The position numbers were made by a program, and so were the translations under genes. Positions 44,818 to 56,498 of a stretch of 64,000 nt of DNA are shown here, one piece after another. Each line of letters starts with the position of its first letter. The first letter of the stretch is position 1. The notes under the pieces were generated by a model. That model was not told the DNA's origin, searched no databases, and saw nothing but the letters and a program-made list of their open reading frames with translations. Source of the stretch: Agaricus subrufescens (lineage: Eukaryota > Basidiomycota > Agaricomycetes > Agaricales > Agaricaceae); contig CM057057.1 in NCBI GenBank assembly GCA_029945375.1, positions 1,860,001-1,924,000 of the forward strand, in the 5' to 3' direction.

Positions 44818-46568
44818 AGTAGATGATGCGTTTTGTGAATTTTGAGAAGTCCGCGTTGAGATAAAACATTCTTGTCGTACTTTCTACTTTCAAACAGTCA
44901 GGTGGCCAGCAGACTCAGACCCACTCAGGAGAGTGTAGGTCAGACGGACGTCTATAGCATGGTGATCGCGTATTAACAAAATAAAGTAAGAGATAGTGAG
45001 AGCCGGGACTTGTCGCCCCTCGAGTCTCATCTCCACACTGACCACCACGACTAGCGTGAAGGCTGGTATGAGCACTTGTAACTTTCTTCCCCTTGTCGCG
45101 TGGTGAGAGTACTCTTAACTGTTCGTATCCGAAATGACCAGAGAAGCAATTAATCCGTCTTCCTTCAATAAAATAGCCTTCTTGAAACATGGATACAAAC
45201 ACCCAGCTTATGGCAAGCAATGGAATATTGCATTGCTGTAGTTGTAGTAACTGACTCATAGACATGTGGCTTCTTGGCACCTTTTTCACCGTTGACGCGG
45301 ACACTGTCTAGAGCAACCCCACAATGTCTAGAGTCGAGACAGGCTTCAACTCAAGTTCGTTTTCTGCCTTACAAGACGCTGCAGCACCGTCTCTATCCAC
45401 CCCTAGGGAACTGGTTTTAAGTAACCACTACTTGCAGCTGCTAGTACGATCTCATCCTCCTGATTCATTTCAAACCGCTAAATTTATTGAAAGATCAAGT
45501 ACTGTGCTTGATCAGATTTGACTATCAAAGGACATTGCCACTGTCGTCGTCTGAGAGGTCCCTAGTAAATTTAGCAACGGAGTGCATTTCCAAAGCCCGT
45601 TGATTTCAAAAGACTTGGCTTACGGACAAACGACAATGGAAGATACAATTGTTTTGTAGAAACATGTTTAATTCCCCACTTTGACTATTTTATAACTCAG
45701 GCGGTAGAGGATGGTATTTTATGAGTTGCGAATGGAAATCATATCCAGAATCCAGACGGATCTGGCCGCGAAGGGCAGTCCAAGAGAGGGGCTCGGATTT
45801 CCCGGACGGAAATACGAAAAATACGCGAAAAGGCCTAAAATTAGAGACCTAGTCCTCTGCACCATGGGACCCCGGACCGCCTCCTTCCCTCACCCAGATC
45901 CGAAACATTTGATATCAAACGGAGATCGCTCCCCACACTCTCATTCAGTCTTCCCCCTCCCCCACAAGAATCAGGTCCGACCATCGCAGTATGGCTTGTT
46001 ATTTTCCCGAGAATGTACCTCGTCACTTTAGATGATCGGCGCTTTGCTAACGCAAACGTGGTTCATGTGATTTTTCAGATATCAATTTGTGGATACTAGC
46101 GCCTTATTCTCGGAAGTTGTTTTGATAACAGATTTTGCAAGAGATCTATTTTCTTTCCCGCGTACTTTTTAATTTTCCGCACCCCTAGTGTTAGATTAAG
46201 GAATGAGAGGGTGGAAAGAGGATTTCTAATAGATTTTTTTTTTTTTCGAATTTGTACAGTTCGTAACACGATTTTCTCCAAATTTTAATGCCTCGCGTAT
46301 GATGCATGAGTCAAATATCCGACGATGGTTCTATAAGTTGATCCCTTAGCCCTGAGACACGATCACATGTATAGGTTCTCGGAAAATATGAACAAAAGAA
46401 ACCTACTTCCTCGCTGCGGCTCTCGCTAGAAACCATTATCCCGGTTATTTTTGATGTCATCATGTCGTGTTATCGCGCTTCATAACATGTTGGTTTGTAT
46501 GAGTATAAATAAGTCGAGGAAATTTGGGCCAGCCACTGGCACTCCCGAAGCCTCTCTTGAAAAAAAAA
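44818..46568. other. Intergenic region
   Basis: No splice-linked coding pattern or RNA gene is seen. An ORF at 45711-46031 lacks family features. The right end will contain the promoter of the SGNH gene. Confidence 0.5.
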
Positions 46569-47867
46569 ATGCTTCCTTCAGTAACTTTCTTGCTTGCATC
46601 AATCTCTCTTACTTTCGCCCTCGTTCTTCCTCGTGATGATGTAAAACTAGCCGTCAAGCCCGCTTGTGGAGATTACTCGAGTAGTGCTGTAAAGGATGTC
46701 AGAGGAACATTACCGGATCTCTCAACGTTCTCTACGATCGTCACCTTTGGGGTACGTTCTCTTCTTTATTAGCGTGGAGATGAGGAAGTGATTGAAATTG
46801 AGATTATATAGGATGCTTATACTGATGGCGGAAAACACGATGGATCACCTTTAGGTCCCGCCGTCGTCAAGGATCCCAATCCATCTGCCGGCGGGCGTCA
46901 TACCAACGGTCCTGTATGGGCTGAATACTTTGCTCAGGCACATGGAGCGGTGCTCAAAGACTATGCTGTACGTATTTCCCCTCCATTCTGACTACCTCGT
47001 TGATGTTCTATTTTCATATTTGTACTAGACAACGGGTGCTGTTGTGGATGTCGGTCAATGGCCAGGACAAACTTTCTCTACGTCAAACGATTTCTTAACA
47101 CAAGGTGCGATTAATGACTATTCTTTTTCCAATTTCTTCTTTTTAAATGCGGTGGATTCTGTAGCGAATAATTTCATTAGCCAGGAAAACGCGACGGATC
47201 CTGATTCGACTTTATATGTCATTTTCTTTGGAATCGGGTAAGTACAAACTTAAGTAGTATGATTAAAAGGAACATATACTAAAGTACTCAAAGGGACTAT
47301 GTCGAGTCACGCGGTGAGCACTCCCAAAAAAAGTTTCTCATACCAAAACCAACCAACTGACCCTTACACAAGCCAACAACAACTCCAGTCTCTCCCTCCA
47401 AACCCAACACATCCTCTACACAATCGCCTCCCTCGCCTCCTCCCCAGTCTTCGGCAAAAACTTTCTTTTCATAGATAACCACGGACGCGGCACAGAAACT
47501 CCCGCCGGATCAACATTCAAAAGTCTAATGTTCCAAGGTATGAATGCTATGCAACAGGTGAAATTGAATACCGGGTTTGTGGATTTGTCGACGGTGTGGA
47601 ATGGAGTTTTGGGGAATGAGGGTGGAGTTGGGTATGAGGCGTTTGGGTTTACGAGTGTGGAACCGTGTTTGGCTTCCGATGATTCGACGGAGGGGAGTTG
47701 TGAGGATCCTGATCATGCGTTTTATTGGTTCCCTGGGTAAGAAATTGCTTTCAGGCTTTTGTTTTTGGTTGGAGAATTTTGGTACTGATGTCTTTGGTAG
47801 CGCCCCTACGACTGTGACGCACAGACTCATTAGTGATTATGTTCAAGCTGTTTGGGAACAGTGTTAG
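46569..47867 (+). CDS. Secreted SGNH/GDSL (CE16-like) protein with altered catalytic residues
   Basis: The splice model is 46569-46751, 46812-46967, 47029-47237, 47294-47313 (20 nt), 47373-47736 and 47801-47867: GT-AG, in phase, 332 aa. A signal peptide (MLPSVTFLLASISLTFALVL) ends before LPRDD. Family blocks are TFGDAYTDGGKHDGSPLGP, VWAEYFAQAHG, VIFFGIGDY, FLFIDNHGRGTETPAG and DPDHAFYWFPGAPTTVTHRL. In acetylesterases of this type the first block is FGDSYTD, with Ser as nucleophile, and the last carries GHP with the catalytic His. Here both are Ala. The fold and secretion seem intact, so it may be a binding protein or pseudoenzyme. Confidence 0.85.
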
Positions 47868-48206
47868 CGATCAGGGACTTTGGGGAAATGAAACCTTGAG
47901 AACGAGTGAAATGATGTATTATTACTTGGTTTGGATTACCTGACTCGTGAATAATCGGGCAGTGTGCATGAGTGCAGATCCGCAGTCTGGGTTTTCGTGC
48001 GTAGATTATAACAATGCATGTAGTTTCTATGTCCTCACGATACATTGATGAAAATAAAAGCTGATACCAAAGATTGTTTCGAATATGAGGTCCATCTTGA
48101 AAGGCCACATGTTCAACCATATAACAAAGTAATCATATAAACAAATAACAGCATAGTATGCTGAGAAGGATTCTTTACGTTCTTTAATGATAACAGATTG
48201 TGTCAC

Positions 48207-49878
48207 TCATCCCAATACATTTTCACCGTATGATGCTCCCAGTCGTTGTAAACGAAAAATATCATCGCTTCCTCGCCCATTTTCTGAAGGAGAATATCCT
48301 TCATCTGGAGTCGTCTCGTCCAGAGGTCTAGACCGAGACCAAGTTTTTGAATTTATTGTTGTTGTGGTGTTGCCACTCTTGGCGAATGACGAGCGTGGGT
48401 TTATGATAAGGCGAGATAGTATGGTGCATGTTAACAGCTGGTTGAATGACGCTCCAACTGCCTTGAGATCAGGTTCGGAGAGCTACCACGATGGTGGATC
48501 ATACTTTTAGTGTGACAGAAGGATGATAAGTAAGAGGTATACATACGAAGTAGATCAGGGCAGTCATTAAATTGGCTAGGAAGATGAGGAAGAAGTAAAT
48601 TGTTCCTTCACGAAGAAGCTTCATGAGCGCATCAGCCGCCGGGTCGCTGCTAGGTCTGGATGTAAAGAAAATTATTTGTGGGGTGGACTTCCCTTGTTTT
48701 AATGAATCATGACATACTGAGTAAATAGGTAACGGATGTATTTCCTGGCACGGTAGACCGTGAGGAGAAAAATGAAAGAATCGGTGGCAAGTGGCGATAT
48801 CCATATTAATGCTGAAGAAAACAATTCAGACAAGAATAATCAGAGCCATGGACCTGACCATACGAAATAAGATGCTACGGCCGGTCAGAATACAGCCTAA
48901 GTATACCTCATGTTTAGGTTGGGGGTTTTAGTCAGAAATATAATACTCACCTACGAGTCCCAGGGGAAGCGGAACAGCTGTTAATTCGTATTGAGTGCTG
49001 TAAAATGTACCTCCGGAAGACACTTACAATAGCCTGTCGCCAAGCCCACAGCGGAGATAACAATCTGAAATACCCAGAGCGAGAGAAGGAAGGCGAGCAT
49101 TTTGTAACTACGCTCGTAAATTGCAAATACGCGGAATATCATGATTACTGCATTGGGATCAACGATTAAGGCAGTTTAAAAGTATATGAAGGACCAGTGA
49201 CGCACTTTTCCCAACTATGAAATATACAACCTCGATTCCAGTGAGTTCTGGAGTTATTAGGACTCACTTACTGGCTACAATGGCAACTGAAGATGAACCT
49301 TCAAATAAAACAAATCTCCTGCATCTGAAAGCGCAATCTGAGCAGGCAGATGCAATCTGCGGGGGGACACTCACGTCTAGGAGAAAGTCAATCTCTCATG
49401 AGATTCGGCACTAGAAAGTTATACACACCTCGTCTTTCCAGCTGGGGTCGTTGAATGCTATCGAACATGAATACATTGACTGCTGAAATTCACAAATACT
49501 GTAACGCGCACCTGCCACCATGATGACGAACTGTGCTAGCGTCCCATACCGGTTGACGATGTAAAGTATAGTTATATAGGAGAATTGACGATTCCAGATT
49601 TCAGCCACCTGATACACGCAAATGAGCTCTGTCAATAGTCGTTTCCGTCTCCGTAATTACGCACCTCTCGTTCGAGCGTTAACACTAGGCGGAATAGGTC
49701 AGAAAGAGGTAACCCATAATGGTACGACCTTACTATGATCGTAGAGAAACATAGTGAACGCCGCTATTTGAAAGTATTTTCCAGCCACTCTAAGGATAAA
49801 TTTCAACATAAAACTTAGATTTCTCTCGTCTGATCCGAAGAGTACTTACAAGTGTTGCGCCACTATGGTGAGATCCAT
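48207..49878 (-). CDS. DUF6533-type multi-pass membrane protein, second copy
   Basis: It starts with ATG 49878 (MDLTIVAQHL), followed after introns by AGKYFQIAAFTMFLYDH, RLVLTLEREVAEIWNRQFS and ILYIVNRYGTLAQFVIMVAG. These form the DUF6533 signature: LTL.REV..IW followed by NRY. The later part has several hydrophobic segments, including GTIYFFLIFLANLMTALIYF near 48560. The last exon gives CTILSRLIINPRSSFA and a polar tail ending at 48207. Around eight introns are needed, and the borders between 48800 and 49400 are not certain. It faces the SGNH gene tail to tail; function unknown. Confidence 0.68.
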
Positions 49879-50596
49879 CCTGGATCAAAGGGAGGGAGGA
49901 AGAATAACTGGAGTGTGAATGTTGAAACTGCGAGTCTATATACAATGACACTGAAATCTCGTCTTCACAGCATCATAATTAAAAATACTGTCTACGGTGA
50001 TTCTTAAGATAATGGTATTTGAGTGCTATTAAAGGGCCGTTGTTGGACCTACGCTAAATATAGAACTAGTAGATTTATTGCAGGTTTGACTTGTTGTATA
50101 CTTCTTACAAGCTGATGACTGTTAGATTTATGAGCAATTGTAGCTTTGTGACATTCCTATATGTACGGTGTCATGCGGAATTTCAAGGGTGACGAGCATG
50201 TGGCTGTTTGTATCGACCACGTATTCACGCGGTTTCGCGCATTACAACAATTCTAACAACAGAGGGTGGCGTGCTATTCATCAAGAGAGCTTCTGATTTA
50301 TATCATGTAATGAGTGCCAGGGTATAGGGTATTAAAGAAGCTAACATCTCGTTCTGAATTGGACTTGGCTGAGTATAAAGAGTTTTATTTGATTTTGGAG
50401 AAATGAGAATTTGAAGAGCTGTGGGAGTAGAAGACAGTCGAGCGGATATAGGAAATGCGTCCATCAGAATACCATGCAGGAAGTTCAGAAACACGGATGA
50501 ATATGGGAGCGAAGTGATGCGGTCCAATCCGGAATGGACAAAAATAGCGGACCTCAAGGAGGACGCACACCAGAGGCCTTGAGTCAATCATAGCAA

Positions 50597-50894
50597 CTAG
50601 TGGAGGGAAAGAGGGTTTAGTGATGTTCTCTTTCTCTTCGTGGCCACCAAGAAGCGGGCAGACGGGTGGGTGCCAGTACCGCTGTACTGCTCGATGATCA
50701 TATTCTCAGCTGTGTCCGGAAGCGATGGGATTGTTAAGAATGATAGACTGCACACTGAGAATAGCGAGTTGGAGATGCGTCGAGAGGATCTGACGGAGGA
50801 CAGATTTGTATAACCAGAAATTTCTGCCATACTTATTGATCCCGATGATTAATTGTGTTGTTGGGGCTTTCCCCGTAAGCAAGATCGTAGCCAT
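50597..50894 (-). CDS. Possible small protein, about 82 aa
   Basis: Starting at ATG 50894 (MATILLTGKAPTTQ), one exon runs to about 50761. A possible intron (GTGTGC...ACACAG) leads in frame to ENMIIEQYSGTGTHPSARF and stop 50597. The codon pattern and splice sites are plausible but no family is recognised. It could be chance. Confidence 0.3.
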
Positions 50895-51942
50895 TCTTTC
50901 TGTGTGTTTTGATAGTGCCAAGGGATTTGTTCAGTGACACGAAATAAGATGAAAGAAAGAAAGAAAGTTAGAATGTGATTGTTGTGATTCATCAGGAGGC
51001 GAGCCAATGCCAGTGCTGCTGGGTGGGTACCGTTCGAGTCCGCTCGCTCAGAGTATCACGTCCTAATCTGTTGGCCACTGCTGTGCAACTGGCCAAGATT
51101 GAAGGGATAGATTAACTCTCGTCATCATCTAACACTTCGGTAAGCGGCAAAACTTCAGGCCAGACCTGGGTCCCGGTGGTATGCGCCTATTCATATCTCA
51201 AGTCTCACGAGCCTCGCATCGGGATCCCCTTGAATTCAAGTACATGGGCCGCCGACTGGTTTATGCGCTGTAAACTTCGTGCTTGTAATCTCTTACTACT
51301 TATCTCGAAAATAACAGGGGCCGAGGAGAACAGCCATGCTTGTTTCTTTCTAGAAGAGCTGCTTAGCCAGGCCATTGTTGGTCGATATGGACTGCGATCA
51401 AGTTCCGGGAACATGGAGACGAATGTAGTTGAGCACGCATCATTGCCTTATCTTTCTTCGTAGTCAAATTACAGAAATGAATGGATGATATGGGCGCCAG
51501 CCACCAAAACAGACACGTGGGAAATGGCTGACTAGCTGACTCTTCTCCAGATGCGTCAGGGGGGACGGAAAAAGCACTCACCCGACCCTCATAGCGCCTA
51601 CTTGCGCAGCCATGCAACCAATCTACAGCATTATTGATGACTAGCAATCAAAACCATCCGGACTATGCGAGGCTTTATCAAGTGGTGGAGCTCCAGCGCT
51701 AGTGTGCTTAACCGCCGTATGAAGGTAAGACTCCCGTTGCACACGACCGACCTTCCCGGCTCCGGTATTGAGATTTTAACGCCATAACTCAACACAATCA
51801 GGTAGGATCCCTTCGTGCATGTCACCCCGAGTTGACAGACAGAGTTTCGAACAGTGTCTTGCGCGTCAATCTTCCACGTTGCCACCAGCCCCCCACGATC
51901 CATATAAACGACTTCGCAGCCACAATACGTTATGCCTTTGCA
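50895..51942. other. Intergenic region
   Basis: No supported gene. The open frame of the downstream gene extends left to 51832, but its likely start is at 51943. Confidence 0.5.
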
Positions 51943-53604
51943 ATGCTGTTCTTCCTCATCATGTCGATGTTTATACGTCAGCTTGCAGGGGCCCCTATTC
52001 CCACCTATTCTACTGGCATCTCTTCGACTGTGTCCCTTCTTCTGTACGCTCGCACAGATGGTGACGGCTGTGCGCAGCCAGATCAACGCTCGATCGCTGA
52101 CATAGTCTGGGGCTGTCTCGTTACTATCTTTGCTTGCACGTGGATAGCCGTCCACCCCAACATACCGTCTCCCACCGATTCTCGTTGGAATGTTTTCAAG
52201 CGAGGGCTGTCCACTATGACGTATGCTCTCATAGCCCCCGAGCTTATGGTAGCATGGGCCTTGCACCAGTATCTTGGTGCGAGGCAAATCATGCACGATT
52301 TCAACAAGGAAATTCTTAAAAGTACGAAAATGTTTTCCTCAATCTCTACTTTCGCTTATCAGCTGTGTTCGAATCCAGGAAAACCATCTCATAGTTCTTT
52401 TTATCGACGGACCATCAAATATATCAAGCGTTGGTTTCAAGAGGAATACGATGGATCCGGTGATGCCAGGTGGACAAAAACACACGGATTTTTCATTCAG
52501 ATGGGAGGTTTCATGCTGTACGAGAACGGGGTGCCTGTCAACGTCCTCACGTACAAGAGCCTCAAAAATTTGATCAAGGAGGGACGAGTCGACATTCCTA
52601 GGATTACCGAACGAACGATTAACGACAAGAGCAAGAGCGACTACCTGTCGAAAGGATTTGTTGTTGTACAAACGACTTGGTTCGTGGTGCAATGCATAGC
52701 CCGTTGGGCGAAGTCTCTTCCATTGGCGGAGCTGGAGGTTGTAACCCTCGCCTTCGCTGTTCTGAACGCCATCACATATGCTCTGTGGCTCAACAAGCCC
52801 CAAAACGTTCAGGAAGGGATCATGATCGATCTGAAGCCTGCCAACAGCGCTCAGGAGGAGATCAAGATCGATCTGAAGCCCCTCGACCTCACGCGGCTCG
52901 AAATTCCCGAAACTAGGACTTTTGTGACCGCGAGGTCATCACAGCCCAGCCCTCTCGAACTTCTATCACCATTCTTACCCTTTTCGCCAACCTCAGGTGT
53001 TTCAGAAGAATCTCAGAGTCCGCAGAGCTGGTTGCATCGTTATCTACTCAAGGATTATCACCGTTGGAAGGGATCATGGCCCGGCCTTCTGTGGTTTATC
53101 ATGTATCGCATCCCATACCGCATCATAGTATCAGCACTTCGCCCTATGAAGAAGCTTATCAGCTGTAATCCACGTCAAGGGTCTTCTAAGCGGGTACGAA
53201 TGTTCGGGTACGAAACCCTGGAAGCACCTCCTCCCATTATGGAGCCATATCTTCCTTGCCTTATTGGGATGTCGTTCGGGCTGTTACATGTCATTGCTTG
53301 GAAATCTGGGCCTACGGAGCTTGAGAAACAGCTCTGGAGATACTCGACCATCGTGATCATAATCGAACCCTTTCTTTACGCAATCGCCACGCGTGTCACA
53401 TCACGTAAGAGGACTGGAGGCAGCCTATGGGATAATATTGAATATCTTCTGATTTTCTTGATTTGGTTTCCTTTCATTATTGGCCTGCCTGCTTATGTGA
53501 TTGCGCGTGTTGCCCTCTTCACGCAGGCGCTGGCTTCCCTGAGGCAGTTGCCCCCCCTTGCGTTTTGTGATGTTGACTGGGGTTCCGTTATCCCTCATCT
53601 CTGA
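51943..53604 (+). CDS. Uncharacterised multi-pass membrane protein, paralogue 1 (553 aa)
   Basis: Single exon. The start was chosen because all three paralogues share the M-L-x-x-L-x-M-S-x-F-I N-terminus followed by GAP, which looks like a signal peptide. A Cys-containing ectodomain and the block DIVWGCLVTIFACTWIAVHP come next, then RWTKTHGFFIQMGGFML, TINDKSKSDYLSKGF, TTWFVVQCIAR, LAELEVVTLAFAVLNAITY and NKPQNVQEG. The C-terminal half has three hydrophobic stretches and the conserved end SLRQLPP..FCDV. An imperfect duplication of the QEG-IDLKP segment (residues about 325-350) is unique to this copy. The family is widespread in fungi, but I know no function. Confidence 0.85.
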   Translation: MLFFLIMSMFIRQLAGAPIPTYSTGISSTVSLLLYARTDGDGCAQPDQRSIADIVWGCLVTIFACTWIAVHPNIPSPTDSRWNVFKRGLSTMTYALIAPELMVAWALHQYLGARQIMHDFNKEILKSTKMFSSISTFAYQLCSNPGKPSHSSFYRRTIKYIKRWFQEEYDGSGDARWTKTHGFFIQMGGFMLYENGVPVNVLTYKSLKNLIKEGRVDIPRITERTINDKSKSDYLSKGFVVVQTTWFVVQCIARWAKSLPLAELEVVTLAFAVLNAITYALWLNKPQNVQEGIMIDLKPANSAQEEIKIDLKPLDLTRLEIPETRTFVTARSSQPSPLELLSPFLPFSPTSGVSEESQSPQSWLHRYLLKDYHRWKGSWPGLLWFIMYRIPYRIIVSALRPMKKLISCNPRQGSSKRVRMFGYETLEAPPPIMEPYLPCLIGMSFGLLHVIAWKSGPTELEKQLWRYSTIVIIIEPFLYAIATRVTSRKRTGGSLWDNIEYLLIFLIWFPFIIGLPAYVIARVALFTQALASLRQLPPLAFCDVDWGSVIPHL

Positions 53605-54344
53605 ATACGGACTTTATATCGCTCATGTCCAGTAATTTGTATAGGGTTCCCGTACATACCATGGATATTTCTTGTATCCTACTCCTCGTTATATGTTGTC
53701 CCAATCGAGCATGTGTTGTTCGATGAGAGAAAATCGGATATAAAAATGTAGAACATACACGGATGCCGACTTTCTTTGAGACTTGCGCACAGAAAACGAT
53801 GGGAAGAAATTCGGAACTACCGTAAATTGTGCTCGGGCGAGTGAGAAAGCCCTCTAATATTCCGAATAGAACGTCTATACAGTTTGTTATCAGTCTAGAA
53901 CACAGTCATCATTCCGTGCCATTAATAAAGGCTGGGATATTATCGAAGCTTCCATGCGGATATTGGGAATGACGCGACGACACACAGGGCTAGTGCTATG
54001 AATAACTATTGCTTCTTATGAAAAAACAAACGATGTTTATTATGCCGCGTGTAATTGGTATGGTGAACGCATATCAAGTGGACCAACACTCAAAAGTGGA
54101 GTCATAGAGAGGTGCGAACTGGACATCCCTCGCGGATAGCGTCGAGACATGTTGATGGAGCGGATAGATGCTGTTGCAATAAAATGCATGGGGGAGCAAG
54201 CGCAGGAGGTGTGTCGGAAAACTCTAGTTTGCGTGATCATGCCTTTGAAAAGCTTGTTAGGCGCCTGATCTTGAATCTTGAGGCTGGCAATGAACATGAG
54301 CCCAATATGGTAGGAATGCTTCTATCGCCGTTCCGGGCGCGTTC
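53605..54344. other. Intergenic region
   Basis: A short spacer between convergent genes; no feature could be supported apart from presumed 3' ends. Confidence 0.5.
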
Positions 54345-55543
54345 TTATCCCCTGTGTTCCGTTGAAACACATGTTAGATGACGGAAGAGCTTTCTCCAAA
54401 ACGGAATCTTGAGTGGAGGAACAGTCGTGTAGTGTGCAGGTGCATCATCATTTAGTCTTCCCGAGACAACCGAAGAGGAGCGTTGGAAGATCCTCCGCCA
54501 GATTGGGACTCTCGATTCACCTGGCATTGGACGATCTGGGGAAATAGTATCTGGAACAGTTGTATGTTCGGACCGCCCCAATCTCTCTATAGGGTCCGTG
54601 GGTTCGATATTTGCCCTTATCTCATGGGAGCTACCGGGAGTGCTCACAGCCGCATTTGAACTACCGGCTCTCATCGGTGTCTCCTGAAGGTTTCTAGAGC
54701 GGACCAAATCTCGCTTATCCTGCGGTTGAAAGAGGGATCGCCAAAAGGGAACGCTCTGTTTCGGTTCGCGACTTTCTGGTACATGTATATATTTGGGGGG
54801 ACCATCTCTGATCGTAATCATTGAGGTCATGAATATATTCGAGATATAATATGAACTTACGATGTTGGCATTGATATTTCAGTTGCGATTTCGAAACACT
54901 GCCTCCACACACCATTCACATTGTTGAAAAACGTTTGCCATTTTGCGCGCATCACTTGTGTCTCTTCTTCGGATGGAGGGTTGGAGTCAATCGAATCTTT
55001 GTTCTCAGTCTGGTTTCGTAGTTCTAGAAACTGGCCTTGACATTTTTGCAGTAGTCCGTGACATTCATTTATCGCCGTAAAGACCTCTGAGACAGACTGA
55101 ACATTTTTGTCGGAAGTCAACGAAGGTGAGCTGCTCCTCTTATCTTCTGACACCTTTCATCAGCATGTTAACTTCGCGGAATCATGAGATCACTTACCAG
55201 TGCCCGTAGTAGTTGACGGTCGCTCAACCGCGTTTTCAAATTCCCTCCGAAATACAGACAAAGCTTCTCGGCCTCCTTTTGCATGTAGTACTCCCCCACC
55301 CGCACCGAGATAAAACTCGAATAATGCGACCTGTGTTGGCCTTTTCTCTTCCAGAGCCTCTAGTACCTTTCGATACCGTTTCGCCACCTCTTGAGCAAAA
55401 AATACTACTTGGAAGACATTATGCAACTCAGTCGTCAAGGGTGTCAACGATTCATAGAGATTCCCGAGAGCTTCTGTATCTATATTCTGACTTGCTTCCA
55501 GGTTAAGTCGTAGGTTTTCGATGTTCGGCAAAATTTTATACAA
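54345..55543 (-). CDS. Divergent PFW-tail family gene with three tail motifs (5' end broken or mis-modelled)
   Basis: Exons 55543-55198, 55146-54861 and 54807-54345 join in phase over GT-AG introns. The first begins at a TTG (no ATG) but matches the family: RIHEIALYKILPNIENL lines up with RIHDIPWLILLPQIEKL. The preceding part (LALAPPRS, about 55560-55590) is in another frame, so a frameshift or an unseen exon separates them. Exon 2 has AINECHGLLQKCQGQF and NPPSEEETQVM. Exon 3 carries three versions of the tail: SVPFWRSLFQ, RVPIWRRIFQRSS and KIPFWRKLFRHLTC near the end. Either a decaying gene or one with a different start. Confidence 0.55.
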
Positions 55544-56498
55544 TGCTATTTCGTGTATGCGTAAGAATGTTTATGGATCTGGGAGGAGCTAACGCCAGAT
55601 CAGCATCGCAGTGATAGACTTGAGGAAAACCATACGTGGAGGGAAGCGCAAACCAGAGGTTGCTGAGGCTGCAAAGTGGCCATGTTCGAACAGTGGAAAC
55701 AAGAAACCACTTTTTTGTTCTCCTGAACGAGTAGACTTGCATCAACAGAAGCCGAACCAGTGCCGAACTACTATATCAACTACCTCCAAATGTTACAGAC
55801 AAGGGATTCATTGTCCGCTTTACTTCGCTTGAAGTTCCAACGCTATTCAATTCCACATGGCTTAGGATATTTGAACTAACCGTGCAATGAATTTTCAATC
55901 ACAATCCACTCTCTGTTCCCATGCATGCTGACACCAAATGCGCTGTCCGCCTCCCTTCGCTCTCAGGCACTTCACGCCAGGTAGCTCTCAAGATGGAGCA
56001 TCCTCGTTGACCTCTGATATCCAGTTGTTGCGGTGTGATGATGCTGAGGACTCGCCTTCTAATGCTTGAGTCAAACCTTGAGTCGCATGCATGATGTCGA
56101 CATCTACCCAGCAAAACAATACCTTCGGTGGTCGAGTAAGTGAGTACGGCAGTGAAGTCGTCATTCAACTTTATCTGTGACCTTGATGTGACTGGTGCGT
56201 TCTGAAATAGGAAAGTGGAGGTACGGGTTTCATGCAGCCCCCTGGTCAGGACGATCGCATGTACGCAGCATGTACGTACATGTGCGCCGGTGCGTATGCA
56301 GTATGTCAAAAAGCAGAGCACCTATGGAAGCGGTCTAGAAGAGAGGGCAGTGTCCACGACGCCTCTTTGCTACAATCCTAAGGCTGTTCGGGCCCTGGAC
56401 CAGCAGTGCATTTTGTGCACCTGTCTTACACGTTGTCCGCTCCGATAGCTTTCATAAACAATGTGTTTGCGAACCTCCTATGCTGTTACGCCTCCAAT
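55544..56498. other. Upstream region of paralogue 2
   Basis: No gene could be supported. From about 56270 (GTACGTACATGTGCGCCGGTG) the sequence is related to the region upstream of paralogue 3 (from about 61688), so the promoter was duplicated with the gene. Confidence 0.6.

Noticed and set aside
45711..46031. Plus-strand ORF of 106 aa
   Set aside because: No recognisable domain or splice-linked neighbour.
51631..52296. Minus-strand ORF of 221 aa
   Set aside because: Antisense to the first membrane-protein paralogue; the sense strand is conserved in three copies.
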